From: Ursus arctos
Taxonomy: Eukaryota > Chordata > Mammalia > Carnivora > Ursidae
Length of the DNA stretch: 64,000 nt
Assembly (NCBI RefSeq): GCF_023065955.2
Contig: NW_026622852.1
Span: 13,408,423-13,472,422 of the forward strand
Direction of reading: 5' to 3'
The stretch's first letter is position 1. Each line of letters opens with the position of its first letter. Both the position numbers and the translations under genes were made by a program. The notes beneath the pieces were generated by a model, which was not told the origin of the DNA, did not search any database, and was given only the letters and a program-made list of their open reading frames with translations. Shown here in pieces: positions 1 to 12,088 of this stretch.

Positions 1-107
1 CCGGTCTTCTTCCTCCCAACTATACACCACCGTGTACGGAGTACCCTCCCTCTAGGCTCTGGCATTTCTGTGCCCTAGGCCCAGCTAGCTTTCTTCCCTT
101 TCCCCTT

Positions 108-960
108 TTTTTTTTTTTTTTTTTTTTGGGTGCAAAATTGGTGGTTTATTAAAGCACGGGGACAGGACCTGTGGGCAGAAAGAGCTGCCGCCCCGGGTCA
201 TGAAGGGTGGCTGAGTACATACTATGGGGTGGGGGGAAGGTAAGGAAAAAGGGAGGCTGAGAAAGTACTTTCATATGTTAAAGAAGACTCACAGGATACC
301 AGAGGCCTTGCCATTGTCAAGTTAAGGTTGTTTACCCCTCTAGTAAGGCATTAACATGAAGACAGTTGGGAACTTCCTGGAGGCTGCAGATTATAAGGAC
401 ATTTAATTTTATCTACCTTCCCTTCCGGAAGCTCGGTTATTGGTAGAAATGCTTCGTTCTTGTAAACTGCTAAGACATTTGTAAAACTGAGGGAGACTTA
501 AGTCTTGCAGGATTGTGGTGTCTATAGGTTAACTATTTCTTTGTCCTTTAGGGCAGCCAGGAGTGCCTGAGGAATGTCACCTACATCCCATGGGGGGGGG
601 GTGTGTGCGGGGTGTCAGTTTCTGCTTTGTCCTCAGCTTGCCTTCTGTTCCCTCATCATTTCCCCCTGAACAATTTTGACCCTTAAATCTTTAAGGCTGT
701 TGAAGGTGGAAGCTCTCATCTTCTGTAACGTCTTCCTGCTGGATAGGGGCGTAGAGACGTTCCTTCCTATGGGTCAGTATTGTTCAGTTGGGAACGTATA
801 GCGGAGTTATGAAAGGGGAGGCAGCTGAATCCAACACTGACAACATCTCCTTGAGTAGAAGGGATCATCTGTCAGCTGGAAGTTATGGCAGTGAAGGAGT
901 CTTGGCACTAGGAAGGGAGACACCGGAAATGACAAAATAAGGTTAACATTGAACGAGAAA
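108..960 (-). mobile_element. Retroelement 3' end, probably carnivore L1 3' UTR
   Basis: A T-run at about 108-127 is followed by sequence whose reverse complement ends in AATAAA, then about 15 bases, then the A-run. That is the layout of a retrotransposed 3' end on the minus strand. The body resembles, from memory, a high-copy carnivore sequence that I associate with L1 3' UTRs. A processed retrocopy or an LTR is possible. The right edge is approximate. Confidence 0.4.
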
Positions 961-1560
961 GAGAGATCTGAATAAAAGCTCTTTGATAGTTGACCTTTGA
1001 TAATTTTCCTCCAGTCCAGGAGTTTAAAACAATCATTAAAGGAAAGAGATCATTTAAAGCACCAATTCGAGTATTGATTTGTCAGGTAGAAACCAGATAT
1101 GTTTCGTGGTAATCTGGACTGTATACACAGCATTCTGTTTTTATGCTAGCACAAGTTTCACCTTATGTAGCAGTTAAAAACATCTAATATTCTGTTTCTT
1201 AAAGCTGCTTTACATATTTGTATTACCCTAGCATTTAATAGAGAAACGCTATTTCGAGTGTCATTTAGGGCTTTGACCATGTATGTAAGAGTTTCCATGT
1301 GCCAAACAATAGTCTCCAGTCTCAAAGAGAGATGCTAGGTGGTCACCAATGAGACACAGAACATGTCTACTATGGTTTTAAATTTGGAAGGTTGGTAATG
1401 GTTTTAATAATGCATCCATGCATCCAGACAAAACCCAAGAGTACAGTGGCCTATCCAGCCTGGGGGAAGCCATGGCCTCAGGTTAGAGCTGCATAGCCAT
1501 CGGGTCCCAGCCAGGAGCCAGTCATATAATACTGGGCCTCCTTGAACTGCAGTCAGGATT
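961..1560. other. Unassigned intergenic sequence
   Basis: This is moderately AT-rich sequence without a coding signal or a repeat I can name. Confidence 0.4.
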
Positions 1561-1569
1561 TCAAGGGCT

Positions 1570-1690
1570 TTTCCACACTTTCAACACCCTTACTTCTACT
1601 TGTCCTTCAGGATTCTATTTACCTAACACCTCCTCCAGGAAGCTTTCTTTGCTAACTCCCCCGCCACACCCTCCCAAGGTTGGCTGAGGT
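1570..1690 (+). repeat. L2 LINE 3' fragment
   Basis: The stretch with CCTCCTCCAGGAAGCTTTC resembles the conserved L2 3' end. It is short and diverged. Confidence 0.4.
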
Positions 1691-1860
1691 GCTCGGTGTT
1701 TCCATAGCAACTTCTGTTTTCCCACCATGGGGCACATCAGACCGTATCCAATGGTCTTTACCATGGAGAAGAAGCGAACAAGATACACTCTCCCCAGCAG
1801 AGCTACCGGTCCTTCCTAGCATTCTAGAATTCCTCAGTGTTTGAACTGGAAAGGGTCTTA

Positions 1861-1985
1861 AATGTTCTCTGGTAGCTTCCCTTTACAGAGGAGTAACCGA
1901 GCAGGGAAAGATTTCATGATTAGCCCAAAGGACTACAGCTACTCGGTAACAGAGGTGAGCCTAGAACTCAGGTCTTCAGACAACG
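1861..1985 (-). repeat. MIR SINE relic, reverse orientation
   Basis: The order of motifs (TTTACAGAGGAG, ATTAGCCCAAAGG, GAACTCAGGTCTTCAGA) matches the reverse complement of the MIR core. The 93-residue frame starting at 1862 is this relic plus flank, not a gene. Confidence 0.5.
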
Positions 1986-2329
1986 GAGACTTTTTCCTTT
2001 CCACATGGAAGGAGAGAGAGCAGAGCTCGGACGCTCGTACATCCTTGTTCCAGCCGCGTGGCTTTGAAGAACGGCCTTGGCTTCGGAGGGTTTGCGCGTG
2101 TGGATACCGAGGACCTAATGTGATTGTGGGGAGGATCGATTAATTTACGGCGAGCCGAGAGCGCAGTGCTTGGTAAGGAATAGGGGTGGCGTTATGAACT
2201 TAAGACAAGGCCACTATTCGCTGTTATCTTACATGGGCTGAACTGGATCTGTAATGCAGATGTGACACCATGATTTATATTGTGGGTCCCGCCCCTCCAC
2301 ATAAGCTCCTTCAGGGAGCTGTATGTTCA

Positions 2330-2405
2330 GCTCACGGCTGGATTCCCAGAGCTTAGAATAGCACCGGCGCACAGTAGGTGCTTGGTAAATGTTGACTGAA
2401 GGAGC
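2330..2405 (+). repeat. MIR SINE 3' part
   Basis: The text around AGTAGGTGCTTGGTAAATG is the typical MIR tail. Confidence 0.55.
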
Positions 2406-2714
2406 AGACGAAGTACCAAGAGACTCCATGGGATGGTTAGAGATCGGTGGCCAGTCCAGTGGTCCCCGGAACCTGGCTAGCTTGTGTCCCCAAAGAACCT
2501 TCCCTTATCCCAAACTAGAGGACCCCCAGGATTTTCACTAACTGTCCTCAAATGCATGACAAAGAAAGGATATTTCTCTCAAAGAGAAAGAAGGGAGAGC
2601 ATGCCTTCTCTTAACCTCCAGTGACAAATGGAGCCCGAAACACACACACCTACATGGCTCGTGTTCTCGGGAGAGAGACACAGTAACGTGCATCTGGGGG
2701 AAAAAACCCATTGA

Positions 2715-2912
2715 GGGGCGCCTGGGTGGCACAGCGGTTGAGCGTCTGCCTTCGGCTCAGGGCGTGATCCCGGCGTTGTGGGATCGAGCCCCATATCAGG
2801 CTCCTCCACTATGAGCCTGCTTCTTCCTCTCCCACTCCCCCTGCTTGTGTTCCCTCTCTCACTGGTTGTCTCTATCTCTGTCGAATAAATAAATAAAATC
2901 CTTAAAAAAAAA
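2715..2912 (+). mobile_element. SINEC (tRNA-Lys-derived carnivore SINE)
   Basis: The element has the head GGGGCGCCTGGGTGGCAC, CT-rich body, AATAAA-type repeats and an A-tail. An imperfect target duplication (AAAAACCCATTGA / AAAAACCGGTTGA) flanks it. Confidence 0.95.
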
Positions 2913-3117
2913 AAACCGGTTGAAGCCATATTTGTGTTAATTGCTTCCGTCCATCTGTACTTCCCCACTGGAGCGTAACACGATGACGGTTCCACCCAGT
3001 TTTCTGCCCTATGCTTCTTTCCAAAGGAAACTTCGATGGGAAAAGATTTTTAGAAGACACATGGGGAACAAATTCCCAGCCCGCAGACTAGCATTTATCC
3101 ATTGTAACCTTCTGTGA

Positions 3118-3265
3118 TGGAAATGTTCTATAACCTGCATTGTTTGGCAGGTCGGCACCAACCACACGGGGCTACTGAGCACTTGAAATGTGGCTGGTGC
3201 AACTGAGGGAGTTTAATTTAAATAGCCGCGTATCATTAGTGGCTACTGGACATGGTGGATAATGC
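3118..3265 (+). repeat. hAT-type MER DNA transposon fossil
   Basis: The motifs GGCTACTGAGCACTTGAAAT, AAATAGCCGCG and TAGTGGCTACTGGACA match the common mammalian nonautonomous hAT element. A diverged opposite-strand copy is at 19.5 kb. Confidence 0.55.
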
Positions 3266-4340
3266 AGACAGATGAAGGATGGGAAAGGGTCTGACTTGGG
3301 AAGTCCTCATTTGGCTCTTTTCCAGGGACCAGAATCAAAAAAAGCCCACTAGCTTTTCCGTGTTTTTAACGTAGGTGCCCCTTGACCAGCTTAGATGAAG
3401 AAATGGAGTCCTGTTCCTTTTAGTATTCAAAGCACAGGTCTAAGCCCTCAGTCCCACCTCTCTTCTCTCCTGGGAACGCTCAAGGACTCCTTGGGGGCCT
3501 CCTTTGTGCAAGGGTAGGTAGTGCTTACGCTCCCCTCAGGGAGAGAAAACCAGGAATCCCGGCTCTTCTGTTGCTGCCTCTGCCTTGGCCACTAGATGTC
3601 AGCAGTGCTCCCTCAGTGGACCTCCAGGCAGCAAGCGGGTGGGAGGGCTGGGAACACACATGGGGGCTGGAGGTGGAGGCGGACGGCCACTTCCTGAATG
3701 GTGGAATGAAGACAACTGTACCACAGGCACCAAGCCATGTACGGATGGACGGGGAATGTGTGCAGGAAGCTGGATGGGGCCCGGAGAGGTTTGCCACAGG
3801 ACTTGCCTAGATTCCTCCTCTGGTTGTCCTGGGGAAGATTTATCACCCATCCTGCTGAAAGAGGAGGCCTTTAAAATACCTGCTCTCTTGACTCAGTGGA
3901 CGTCAGCTGGCAATCTCCTATCATAGAAGAAAATTGATGTGCTCGTCCTACGGTCGGAGGCCTCAATCTCCATGGTCCTGAGAAGGGAGAGGTTCTCACA
4001 GCAGGAGAGGTGAACAGACAGACATGGGTCCTGGTCCCAGCCCCACCACTCGCTTCTGGTGGGTCTCAGGGGGAGCCTTGCAAACCCCTGAGCACCCGTA
4101 CCAGAGAGAAAGTAAAGCCGGTCACACATTTTTTGCAGCTTTTTGATTTTTGTCTCCAAGATTAGATTTTTAGTTTCCCTGATAGCTCACGGCACCTGTA
4201 AGGGCTCACATCGTGATAGTTGATTGAATGCTAGTTTGAGGGTTATTTAATGTAGGTGGGGAAAGAACTGGATTTTTTTTTCCCCTCCGGGTGAGATTCA
4301 GTGGTACTCACCCCACCCCCAGCTTTCTGGAGTCATGAGG
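3266..4340. other. Unassigned intergenic sequence with overlapping short ORFs
   Basis: Several open frames of 70-115 codons overlap on both strands at 3525-3926. None shows a recognisable domain or a coding-like start context, so I treat them as chance. Confidence 0.5.
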
Positions 4341-4342
4341 AC

Positions 4343-4470
4343 TCGGGTTTGACTACAGCCAGACCTCCAACCAGCTTCTTCATTGGGTAGGTCATTTAGT
4401 CCTTCTGAGCCTCAGTTCCCTTCATATGCAAAACGAAGGCAATATTTACATTTCAGATGGTGTGATGGCT
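4343..4470 (+). repeat. MIR SINE relic
   Basis: The series GACTACAGCCAGACC, GTCATTTAGTCCTTCTGAGC and CTCAGTTCCCTTCATATGC follows the MIR core. Confidence 0.5.
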
Positions 4471-4910
4471 AATTTTATCCATCGGTTTCACCGGGCTTTA
4501 GTATGATCAGATGTTTGGTCAAACATTATTCTGGGCATTTCTGCGAGGGTTTAGGATGAGTAATCCTTAAATCTATAAACGTTAGGTAGAGTGCCCTCCA
4601 TAGTGTATGTGGGCCTCACTCCATCCGTTGAGAACTCAAATAGCACAAAGAGATCAGTTCCCTTAGAGCAAGAATTCTCCGGCAGACTGCCTTTGAACCT
4701 CTCCGCAGCATTGGCTCCTCCTGGTTCTAGAACAGACGGCTTTGGGGCTAGAACTGGAACAGTGGCTCTCCTGGGTCTCCAGGCTTCCCGCCGCCTACAG
4801 ATCCCTAATGTAATTCCTCATAAGAGATCTCTGTCCCCCCCCTGCCCCACTCCATCCCTCTCCACATACGGCTGCTTCTGTTTCTCTGGAGAACACGCCT
4901 ATGGAAGGCC
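4445..4910 (+). repeat. Old interspersed, probably LTR-type repeat
   Basis: The segment opens with GTGATGGCTAATTTTAT and closes near TTCTGTTTCTCTGGAGAAC, boundaries I recognise from an abundant mammalian repeat. I cannot name the family with confidence. Confidence 0.4.
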
Positions 4911-4985
4911 ACGAGCATTACCAGAAGTTACAACGGAGAAGGACGTAGAAAAGTGCCCAACACACAGAAGAGATGCGACTTTGTT

Positions 4986-5190
4986 TTTTTTTTTTTTTTT
5001 TAAAGATTTTATTTATTTATTTGACAGAGATAGAGACAGCCAGCGAGAGAGGGAACACAAGCAGGGGGAGTGGGAGAGGAAGAAGCAGGCTCATAGCAGA
5101 GGAGCCTGATGTGGGGCTCGATCCCGGAACGCCGGGATCACGCCCTGAGCCGAAGGCAGACGCTTAACCGCTGTGCCACCCAGGCGCCCC
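4986..5190 (-). mobile_element. SINEC, minus strand
   Basis: A T-run, then AAAGATTTTATTTATTTA and CAGGCGCCCC at the right end. The 16-bp target duplication GAGATGCGACTTTGTT is perfect (4970-4985 and 5191-5206), showing a recent insertion. Confidence 0.97.
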
Positions 5191-5206
5191 GAGATGCGAC
5201 TTTGTT

Positions 5207-5811
5207 AGCCCGCCTCCCGATTCCCTTGAGCAAGCATTAAACAGACACGGAGGCAGAGGAAGAGTACTTCGAGTCTGGGCCTCGAAATCCCCTGGTCAGT
5301 CTGTTAACGTTGCCCACTGGCGGTGGGCCACCCAGCTTCCATCCCTGACGCCTGTGATGCAGACATTTCCCAGGGCACCTGCCTGCTCTACCCGGCTCTA
5401 GTCTCCCAAGTCCTAGACCAAGAAGGCATGTAACGTTCTTTGTTCCCTGTCGCTAATTGCTCCTGGGTGGGTAAGAGTGGGAGGAAGAGAATTCTCCTCC
5501 TCCGCTATAGTCTCTATTAAGTCACACGTGTATTTGGAACCTGAAAGGTGAGGGGGTGGGTTCATTATGCTTCAGATACATGAGACCTCTTCTCAAGGAG
5601 TGCTTCTCACCAATTGGTAGCAATTAGAATTATTTTTAGCGTATTTGAAAACTTTTTTCCCTTATTGCACTTTGGAAGTCTAAAGTGCTGTGCTATTGTG
5701 AACTTTCTTCTCCACACCTATTTACAAGTAGTGTTATAATAAAGAAAAGCCCACTTACGCTATTGTGTTTGGGTCATTTTATAAATACTTCTCATGGCTT
5801 AGAGTTTGGTC
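5207..5811. other. Unassigned intergenic sequence
   Basis: I see no coding frame of note and no confidently named repeat. Confidence 0.4.
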
Positions 5812-6370
5812 TATGTATTAGCGTTCCCCTCGGCCTAACAAAATACCATCCGCTTAGCAGTTTAGAACAGCACCTACCTCGAATCTCCCAGCTCTGAGGT
5901 CAGGGGTCCAGGCATGGTGTAGCCGGCTTCTCCATTCACAGGGTCTCCCAGGACTGAAATCAAGGTGTCATTCAAGTGGTTTTCTCACCTAGAGCTCTGC
6001 TAAGTTTATCCAGGTTGTTGGTAGAATTCCATTTCTGGTGGTTGGAGGACAGACGATCTTATTTCCTTGCTGGCTGTCGGCTGAGGGCACCCTTGGGTCC
6101 TAGAGGCCACCCTCAGTGGCTTGCCCCTGGCCAGGCCCTCTGTAGGCCCCCATGTTCTCATGCTTTGAAGCTCTTAGAGGAAGGCCCAATGCCTTTTAAG
6201 GGCTCACCTGATTGGGTCAGGCCCACCGGGGATAACTTCCCTTTTGATGAACTCCACGCCAACTGATTAGGGATCTTAACCACATTTGCAAAACCCCTTC
6301 TGCCATATAACACGGCGACAGGAGTGAACCCCTTTGCTTTATACGGAGTCTGGATCCTCAGGGGCGGGGA
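5812..6370. repeat. Old LTR/MER-type interspersed repeat
   Basis: The region starts TGTATTAGCGTTCCCCTC with ACAAAATACCATCCGCTTAG and later GGGTCAGGCCCACCGGG. This is the layout of an abundant mammalian repeat that I cannot name securely. Confidence 0.4.
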
Positions 6371-6374
6371 TGTT

Positions 6375-6540
6375 GGCTGCCGTATTCATTTCCTGGGGCT
6401 GCCCTAATACCTAGTACAAACTGGGTGGCTCAAACAGAGTTTAGGATCGCAGCTCTGAAGGTTAGAAGTTTGAAATCAAGGGGTTGATAGTGGCAGTTCC
6501 TTCGGACGGCAGGGAGGAAGAATCCGTTCCGGAATGTGGG
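6375..6540 (-). repeat. MLT1-like LTR fragment, reverse orientation
   Basis: TTTCCTGGGGCTGCCCTAAT followed by ACAAACTGGGTGGCTCAAAC matches the reverse complement of MLT1 LTR 3' ends. Confidence 0.5.
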
Positions 6541-7079
6541 GGAACACAGTTCAAGCCGTAACAGGTGCCATCTAGGATTCCGCCTTCCACTGTCTGCAGA
6601 ACACCGTTGCCATTAGCGTCAGTACCAGTGGTTCCTTCCAGGAGTCGCCTGCCCCCATAGGAATACTCCAGACTTATAGCATTTTGTACCTTCCATTTCC
6701 TTTGTCCTTTTCCCACCAGCTGCAGTGAGAAGGGGGTGGGGACGATCACCCTGGTTGCGGAAATAGTTTTCAGCCTCAAATTCGCAACCAGTAGCATCAG
6801 AACAAGGACGCTTGAGGTCTCCTTCAATTCGCCTTAGCTTTGGAAGGATCCAGGGGGACTACCCTTTCACAGGCCACCACTGGAGTTTTTCTGCTGTGGC
6901 TTTTGCTGCTTTCTGGTCCTCCTGGGGACCTTGATCCCTGATAGGGCTCCCTTTTCAGAGAGGGTTGGGGTGGGCCTTCTCCTGCTACCACATAGGCCGT
7001 CTCTCTAACCCCGCTTGCTTACACTCTCTCTTCCCTCCAAATGCTCAATCAGGCATTGGAAAACTGCAGCCTGGGGTCC

Positions 7080-7353
7080 CAATCAGCCCTCTGCCTTGTC
7101 ATTGTGGCACCTGAGAGCAAAGAATGAGTTTGTACATCTTCAAGTGGGTTAAAAAAAAAAAAAAGTATTACATCACACCTGAAAATTATATGAAATTCAA
7201 ATTTCACTTCCCATAAATAAAGTGTTACTGGAACACAGCTGCTTGCATTGTTCCACACCCGATGTGCTCTGGCTTTTGCATTACAGTGCATCGGCCTGAC
7301 AAAGCCTAGAATATTACTACGTGGCTGTTGCAGGAAGTTTGCCAGCCCCTGTT
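7080..7353 (-). repeat. hAT-type DNA transposon fossil
   Basis: The motifs ATTATATGAAATTCAAATTT, CCATAAATAAAGTGTTACTG and GGAAGTTTGCCAGCCCCTG are in the order of the well-known mammalian hAT MER element. Confidence 0.6.
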
Positions 7354-7501
7354 CTAAATGGTGGTATTTCTTAAGGCAGGTCCCTCAACCCTCATTTAAA
7401 TTTTTTTTCTTCTGTGCACTTGTTCTTGGTGACCCCATCTGGTCCTAGGACTTAAAGGTCATTTGCTCCTCAAATCCGTAGGTCCTTGTCCAAGGGCTTT
7501 T

Positions 7502-7705
7502 TTTTTTTTTTTAAGATTTTATTTATTTATTTGATGGAGAGAGCGAGAGAGCACAAGCAGGGGGAACAGGGGGAACAGTAGACGGAGAGGGAGAAGCAGG
7601 CTCCCTGCTGAGCAGGAAACCCGATGCGGGGCTCGATCCCAGGACCCTGAGATCATGACCTCAGCCAAAGGCAGACGCTTAACCATCTGAGTTACCCAGG
7701 CGCCC
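7502..7705 (-). mobile_element. SINEC, older subfamily, minus strand
   Basis: The element has the internal CTCCCTGCTGAGCAGG box of an older subfamily and a small GGGGGAACA duplication. The target repeat is TGTCCAAGGGCTTTT / TGTCCAAAGGCTTTT. Confidence 0.93.
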
Positions 7706-7739
7706 TGTCCAAAGGCTTTTTACCTCCACCTTCTGGAAT

Positions 7740-8080
7740 GTTCTTCCACTTGCTCTAACAATAACAGATTCCTACTTATTTTTCAGGTCCCAGATTATGC
7801 ATTGCTCCTTTCATGCTCTTCCCTCACCAGCCCAGCTGTGTAGACTTCACATTCTCCATCCTTCTCCGCTTTTACACATTGCTTTTTCCTTGTTGGAGCC
7901 CATCAACATCTGTAATTCTATTTATCAGTCTACTTTTTGTCTCTTTCAACTAGGATAGAAGCTTCAAGGGAGCAGGGAGTAGGTCTGCCTTTGCACAAAA
8001 TCTTCACTGGCTGGCATAGTGCCTTTCATTTATTAAGTTTGCAATCAATATTTATAGAGATCATTAATGAATGGGAGGCA
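7740..8080 (+). repeat. L2 LINE 3' end
   Basis: TGGAATGTTCTTCC, CTAGGATAGAAGCTTC and GCATAGTGCCTTTCATTTA trace the conserved L2 terminus. Confidence 0.6.
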
Positions 8081-8183
8081 GAGTTGGCAGTGGTTGGGGG
8101 GAAGCATCCCAGAAGCCTTCCTGAGTCACTGAAATGGAGATGCTGTATTTAAAAAAATTACTTTAGCGATGCTTTAGAAATTA

Positions 8184-8480
8184 ATACATTTCATGGTTGT
8201 CTCTTCGTGGAAGCCATACATCAGTGTGACAGTGATTTATTCCAAGGCAAACACCTGTGTAACCACCACTAAGTCAAGAAACAGACCTTGACCACCATCC
8301 TAGAAGCCCATCTAGGTCCCCATCCTAACCACCATTTCTGTCCTCCCTCCCCTGACAAGCCATCAATATCCCAGTTTCTAGTTGTTTTTTAATCCAAATG
8401 TGCATCTGTAGACACTACAGTTTCATTTTGGACATTAAAAATGGCGATATTCTATTGTTCTTTTGTCATTAGTTGGAATA
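8184..8480 (+). repeat. L1M-type 3' UTR fragment
   Basis: AACCACCACTAAGTCAAGAA followed by ACAGACCTTGACCACCATCC is typical of old L1 3' sequences. Confidence 0.55.
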
Positions 8481-9215
8481 CTTTTATGAAGTAAAAAAAT
8501 TCTCGTCTACTATGCGGTTAGCCAGGGATAAAGAGCAGATAGAAAGCACAGGACACACATCTTTGATTCTCTTATTTACCAAAGTTCAAGATTAAAAAAT
8601 TGGTTCCTTGTCATCCTTCAAGAAGGACCAAACGCATGTAATCATGAACTCATGGATTTAAACGTAGCTGATGGATTTCAAGCCATTGCAGTTATTTATA
8701 CTCCAATTGTTCCCTCTTTAACCAGTGAGGCTAAGCTGGTTCTTGAATTTTTCTGACATGACCCTAGTAATTGGCAGTTGCCTTGTTAACCCGTAAGACA
8801 ATGTGTCCCAGGGCCATTTTGTACATTTCCAACCAGACCTGGACTAGCACACACAGAATTTCAAGTAATGGCTATTTTAGTGAAACACTATTTCAAGACC
8901 TAATCTAGGTTCTAGCTAATGGCTTGGTCATGGTTTCTAATTCTTTTCGGTGGACAGAGCTAGTAGATGGATTTGAAAGTCATGAGAGAGGTAAAGCATT
9001 ACTCTTTGTAAATAGTCCATAATCCCCAAGTCCCTTAGACCTTCTGGACTTAGAAGTTTCCCAGTATTGTTCCCTATGAGAAAGATGGCGGCTTTGCCAT
9101 TTGAGCCAAACTCCGGTCTTAGTGACAGCGTTCCACCGACCTAAATACTCCCATTACAGCTTTAGTTAAAAATAGCACCACTTTTTCACTCCGTTTTCAA
9201 CTGCCACATGGTTGC
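8481..9215. other. Unassigned intergenic sequence
   Basis: No coding signal and no repeat I can name. Confidence 0.4.
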
Positions 9216-9394
9216 CACACAGGGGCTTATGTGGAAGCTGTGTCCCCTCCCCCAGGGGTGAGATCATCCCTGTAGATAGCTTGAGTGTCCCCAGAGTCTT
9301 GTTAGCACCTTCCTTCCGGCCATGCCGTTCCTACGGCGCCTTCCCAGCTGCTTGTCCGCTCCCACACAGCAGGTCTCAGGAAGCCTTCCAGGGC

Positions 9395-9500
9395 TGCGTA
9401 AGCCTCCGTGGACCTCACCTTTCACGTCTGTGAAATGCAGAGAATTGTACCCACCTCATCAAGTTGTGACATTTAGATGAGGTACCAGCTAGACTAAGGC
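9395..9500 (+). repeat. MIR SINE relic
   Basis: CGTCTGTGAAATGCAGAGAA then ACATTTAGATGAGG fit the right half of MIR. Confidence 0.4.
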
Positions 9501-10593
9501 TTAGCACAGCAAGTCTTCGACAAATTTGTGCCTTTCTGCTCACGTTAGCCAGAGACTTCTCTCCCCAGCTGCAGGTTAGAAACATCTGAGACCTTTTAAA
9601 AGAAAAGAACGATGCTTTGACTTCTTGGAGGTTCCGACTTCATTGGTCAGGGCAGCTGGAATCTTTCCAGTTCTTGGCGGGATCCTGGAGCAGGGGCTGG
9701 CGACCCACACTGCAAACTGTCCTCTCCGTTAGCACTTTGTTGGCCCTGTGAGGGGAGCTGCTTCTGTGCCATTTTAATATATTTTTTTCCTGATTCCACA
9801 GCAAACTGGATTCTTTTAAAACCAAAAGAGGCCTAATGAATGCAGGTGCAATTTGTAAGACAGATTACCGGATAGAGTTAGACCTTAGGGAGCACTGGAA
9901 CCGAAGGTACTTCCCGAACTCTCACCCCATTGTCCTTTCAGAGGCCACCATAGTGGGCGTACTGTTTAATGCTGTCCCCATCTGTAGAGAGACCCGGCTA
10001 CTTGATTTAGTCATCCATTCTTTTCTTACCACATTAGCTCAATAAATTTGAGGGAAAAGAAATCATGAGCATTGTCTTTTCTACTCCCCCCCATCCCCAC
10101 CCCTGCCTTTGAAACTAGCCACCGCAGCTGCTAACAGAAGCATCTCTATGTGGAATGTGTTTTGTCCTTCTGGAGAAGACAAAGAATTATTAAAAGAGCA
10201 GCCAGCTGCTTTCACTGGCAGGAGAAAGAGAAGAGCTTGTCAGCATTCACTCTTCGACCCTTCCTCAGCTAATCGCCACCATCTTCCTTTTTATCCCTTT
10301 TCCGGTCTCACTTTCCGGTCTGGGAATGTAGGGCTGTCACCCTACTCCTGGGCCTCTAACTCTGGGGAGACATAACGGCCTAGTTCTTCCTCTGTTAAAC
10401 CTGCCTGTGGCTCCATTCTAAGACTTTCAGCAAGCCAGACAGTCGATAAACTCCACCCTGACTCATAAATAGCTCCTCAAGCTCTCTTTCACAAACACAG
10501 ATCACCCAATGTTCCAACATGGTTATTTGCACCACAGGGATAATGACAGTCTACCTCCTGGAGTTGTTGGCGTGATTAAATGAGATAGGGCCG

Positions 10594-10783
10594 TGGGGTC
10601 TCAAACTTGGCTGAACATTAGAATTGCTGGAAGAGTTTCAAAAAAAAAAAAAAAAAATCCCAATGCCAGGCAGCACCCAGATACAGTAAGTCAGAATTTC
10701 TGGTTGTGGCAGCTATCCACGTCAATATTTCAAAAATCTCCCTAGGTATTTCAGTGCACAGCCAAATTCGGGAGCCAGTGAGA
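10594..10783 (+). repeat. MER5A-like hAT-Charlie element
   Basis: It starts GGTCTCAAACTTGGCTGAAC and ends GCACAGCCAAATTCGGGAGC, the two near-inverted MER5A termini, with an expanded A-run at about 10640. Confidence 0.7.
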
Positions 10784-11119
10784 TAGTACTTGTTATAAGC
10801 ACTTGACGAATGGTAGCTGCTTTTATCATAATTAAAAATTAAATGGGATTTCCCCACATTTAACAGACTGCTAAAATTAAGGTTTAGTGGGACCAGATTC
10901 ATTTCTTCTTTAATTCACTCAACAATGACTGAGCGTTTAGTATGTGCTAGGCTCCGTGTAAATTTCCTCCCCCTCCATTTGAAAGTAAAAAAGATGTATT
11001 GCCTGCAAGATGAAATGCAAGTTCTTGAAGGGCAATCTGGCCTCCCCCTCCCCCCCACGCTCTAGTACCTGGCAGCGAGATCACCCACATGCTGGTAAGT
11101 TCCAACCACTCCAAACTAT

Positions 11120-11235
11120 TTGTTGCACTAGGCTGTGTCTCTGTGCCCTTCTCCATACTCTCCCCTTTGCTTAGAATGCCCTTCCCACATTTTCCCCTCT
11201 GCTTTCCCACCTGGCCTGCCTTATAGGATGGAATT
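11120..11235 (+). repeat. L2 LINE fragment
   Basis: CTCTCCCCTTTGCTTAGAAT followed by GCCCTTCCCACATTTTCC matches L2 3' sequence. Confidence 0.4.
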
Positions 11236-12020
11236 CCTGGTACAGAACCCAAAGAGCAGGTGTGGACCCAGCACTCCTTGGCAGTCCTCGGCCATCCCCG
11301 CTGTTCGAGCTGGCCGGTGTCCTGCCAGTTTCAGGATTCCTCGAGGATCCTGCAGTGGGTGAATGGTTTGTGCTCAAGATCAGCTCTCTGCAGAGGGGCG
11401 GGGCAGCTCTCTCTACGCGCTCTCAGGCTCCCTCTGGCAGAACCCTAAGAGACTCAGGCAGACTTTCTTTCCTCTGTCTCATTCAACGGTCTCCGTTGTT
11501 GCCAGACCTCATAGAGCTACTCCCCAGGGCCCCTCTCAGGCAGAGAGCTCTTCCTCGTCAGTCGCCCAAGGGAGCAGGGCAGCTCAGAGCCCACAGCTCA
11601 GAGTGGGCCCAGGCCTGGAGGCTGGATCGTCTGGAGCCACCGCATGAAATCCCAGGAGGCTGGCAGCCTTGGAGGAGTCCGAGGACTTTAGGAGCATGGA
11701 TTATCCCGGAGGACCGGTCTGTTACCTCCGAACACGAGAGACCCTCGGGTGCCCCTGCACTGCAGGGATCAGACAGAACGGGCAAGGGGCTGCGCGTTGT
11801 CATGGCTGCCACAACTTCGGCTAACTCCACTGCAGCAAGGGCTCCTGTTGGGGATCCTCCAACCCTTTCCTTGCCTGAGTGGACCTCCAGACTGGCCCAG
11901 CTTGGACAGGTCTCAGGGCTGTCTCTGCATTTCTGGGGCTGCCAAGGAGGTGACCCCCAGGGTATAGATTTGCATGTCGCTGGGCCCACAAAGCTGTTTC
12001 TATAGGGGCTGACCAGGAAG
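11236..12020. other. GC-rich unassigned stretch holding the window's longest open frame
   Basis: A plus-strand frame of 247 codons (11262-12005) and a minus-strand frame of 211 codons (11558-12193) overlap. I recognise no domain in either. The plus frame is low-complexity Pro/Arg/Ser/Leu-rich, as expected from GC-rich noncoding DNA, and the minus frame runs through the CA microsatellite. I do not call a gene. Confidence 0.5.
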
Positions 12021-12042
12021 ACCTTGGTCAGTGTTCCAAGTA

Positions 12043-12088
12043 TACACACACACACACACACACGCATGCACACACGCACACTCACCCC
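12043..12088. repeat. (CA)n microsatellite, interrupted
   Basis: A CA run is interrupted by GCATG and CG steps towards its right end. Confidence 0.95.

Noticed and set aside
4591..5109. 172-codon frame ending in a Lys/Arg/Glu-rich tail
   Set aside because: The right part translates the minus-strand SINE and the left part an old repeat.
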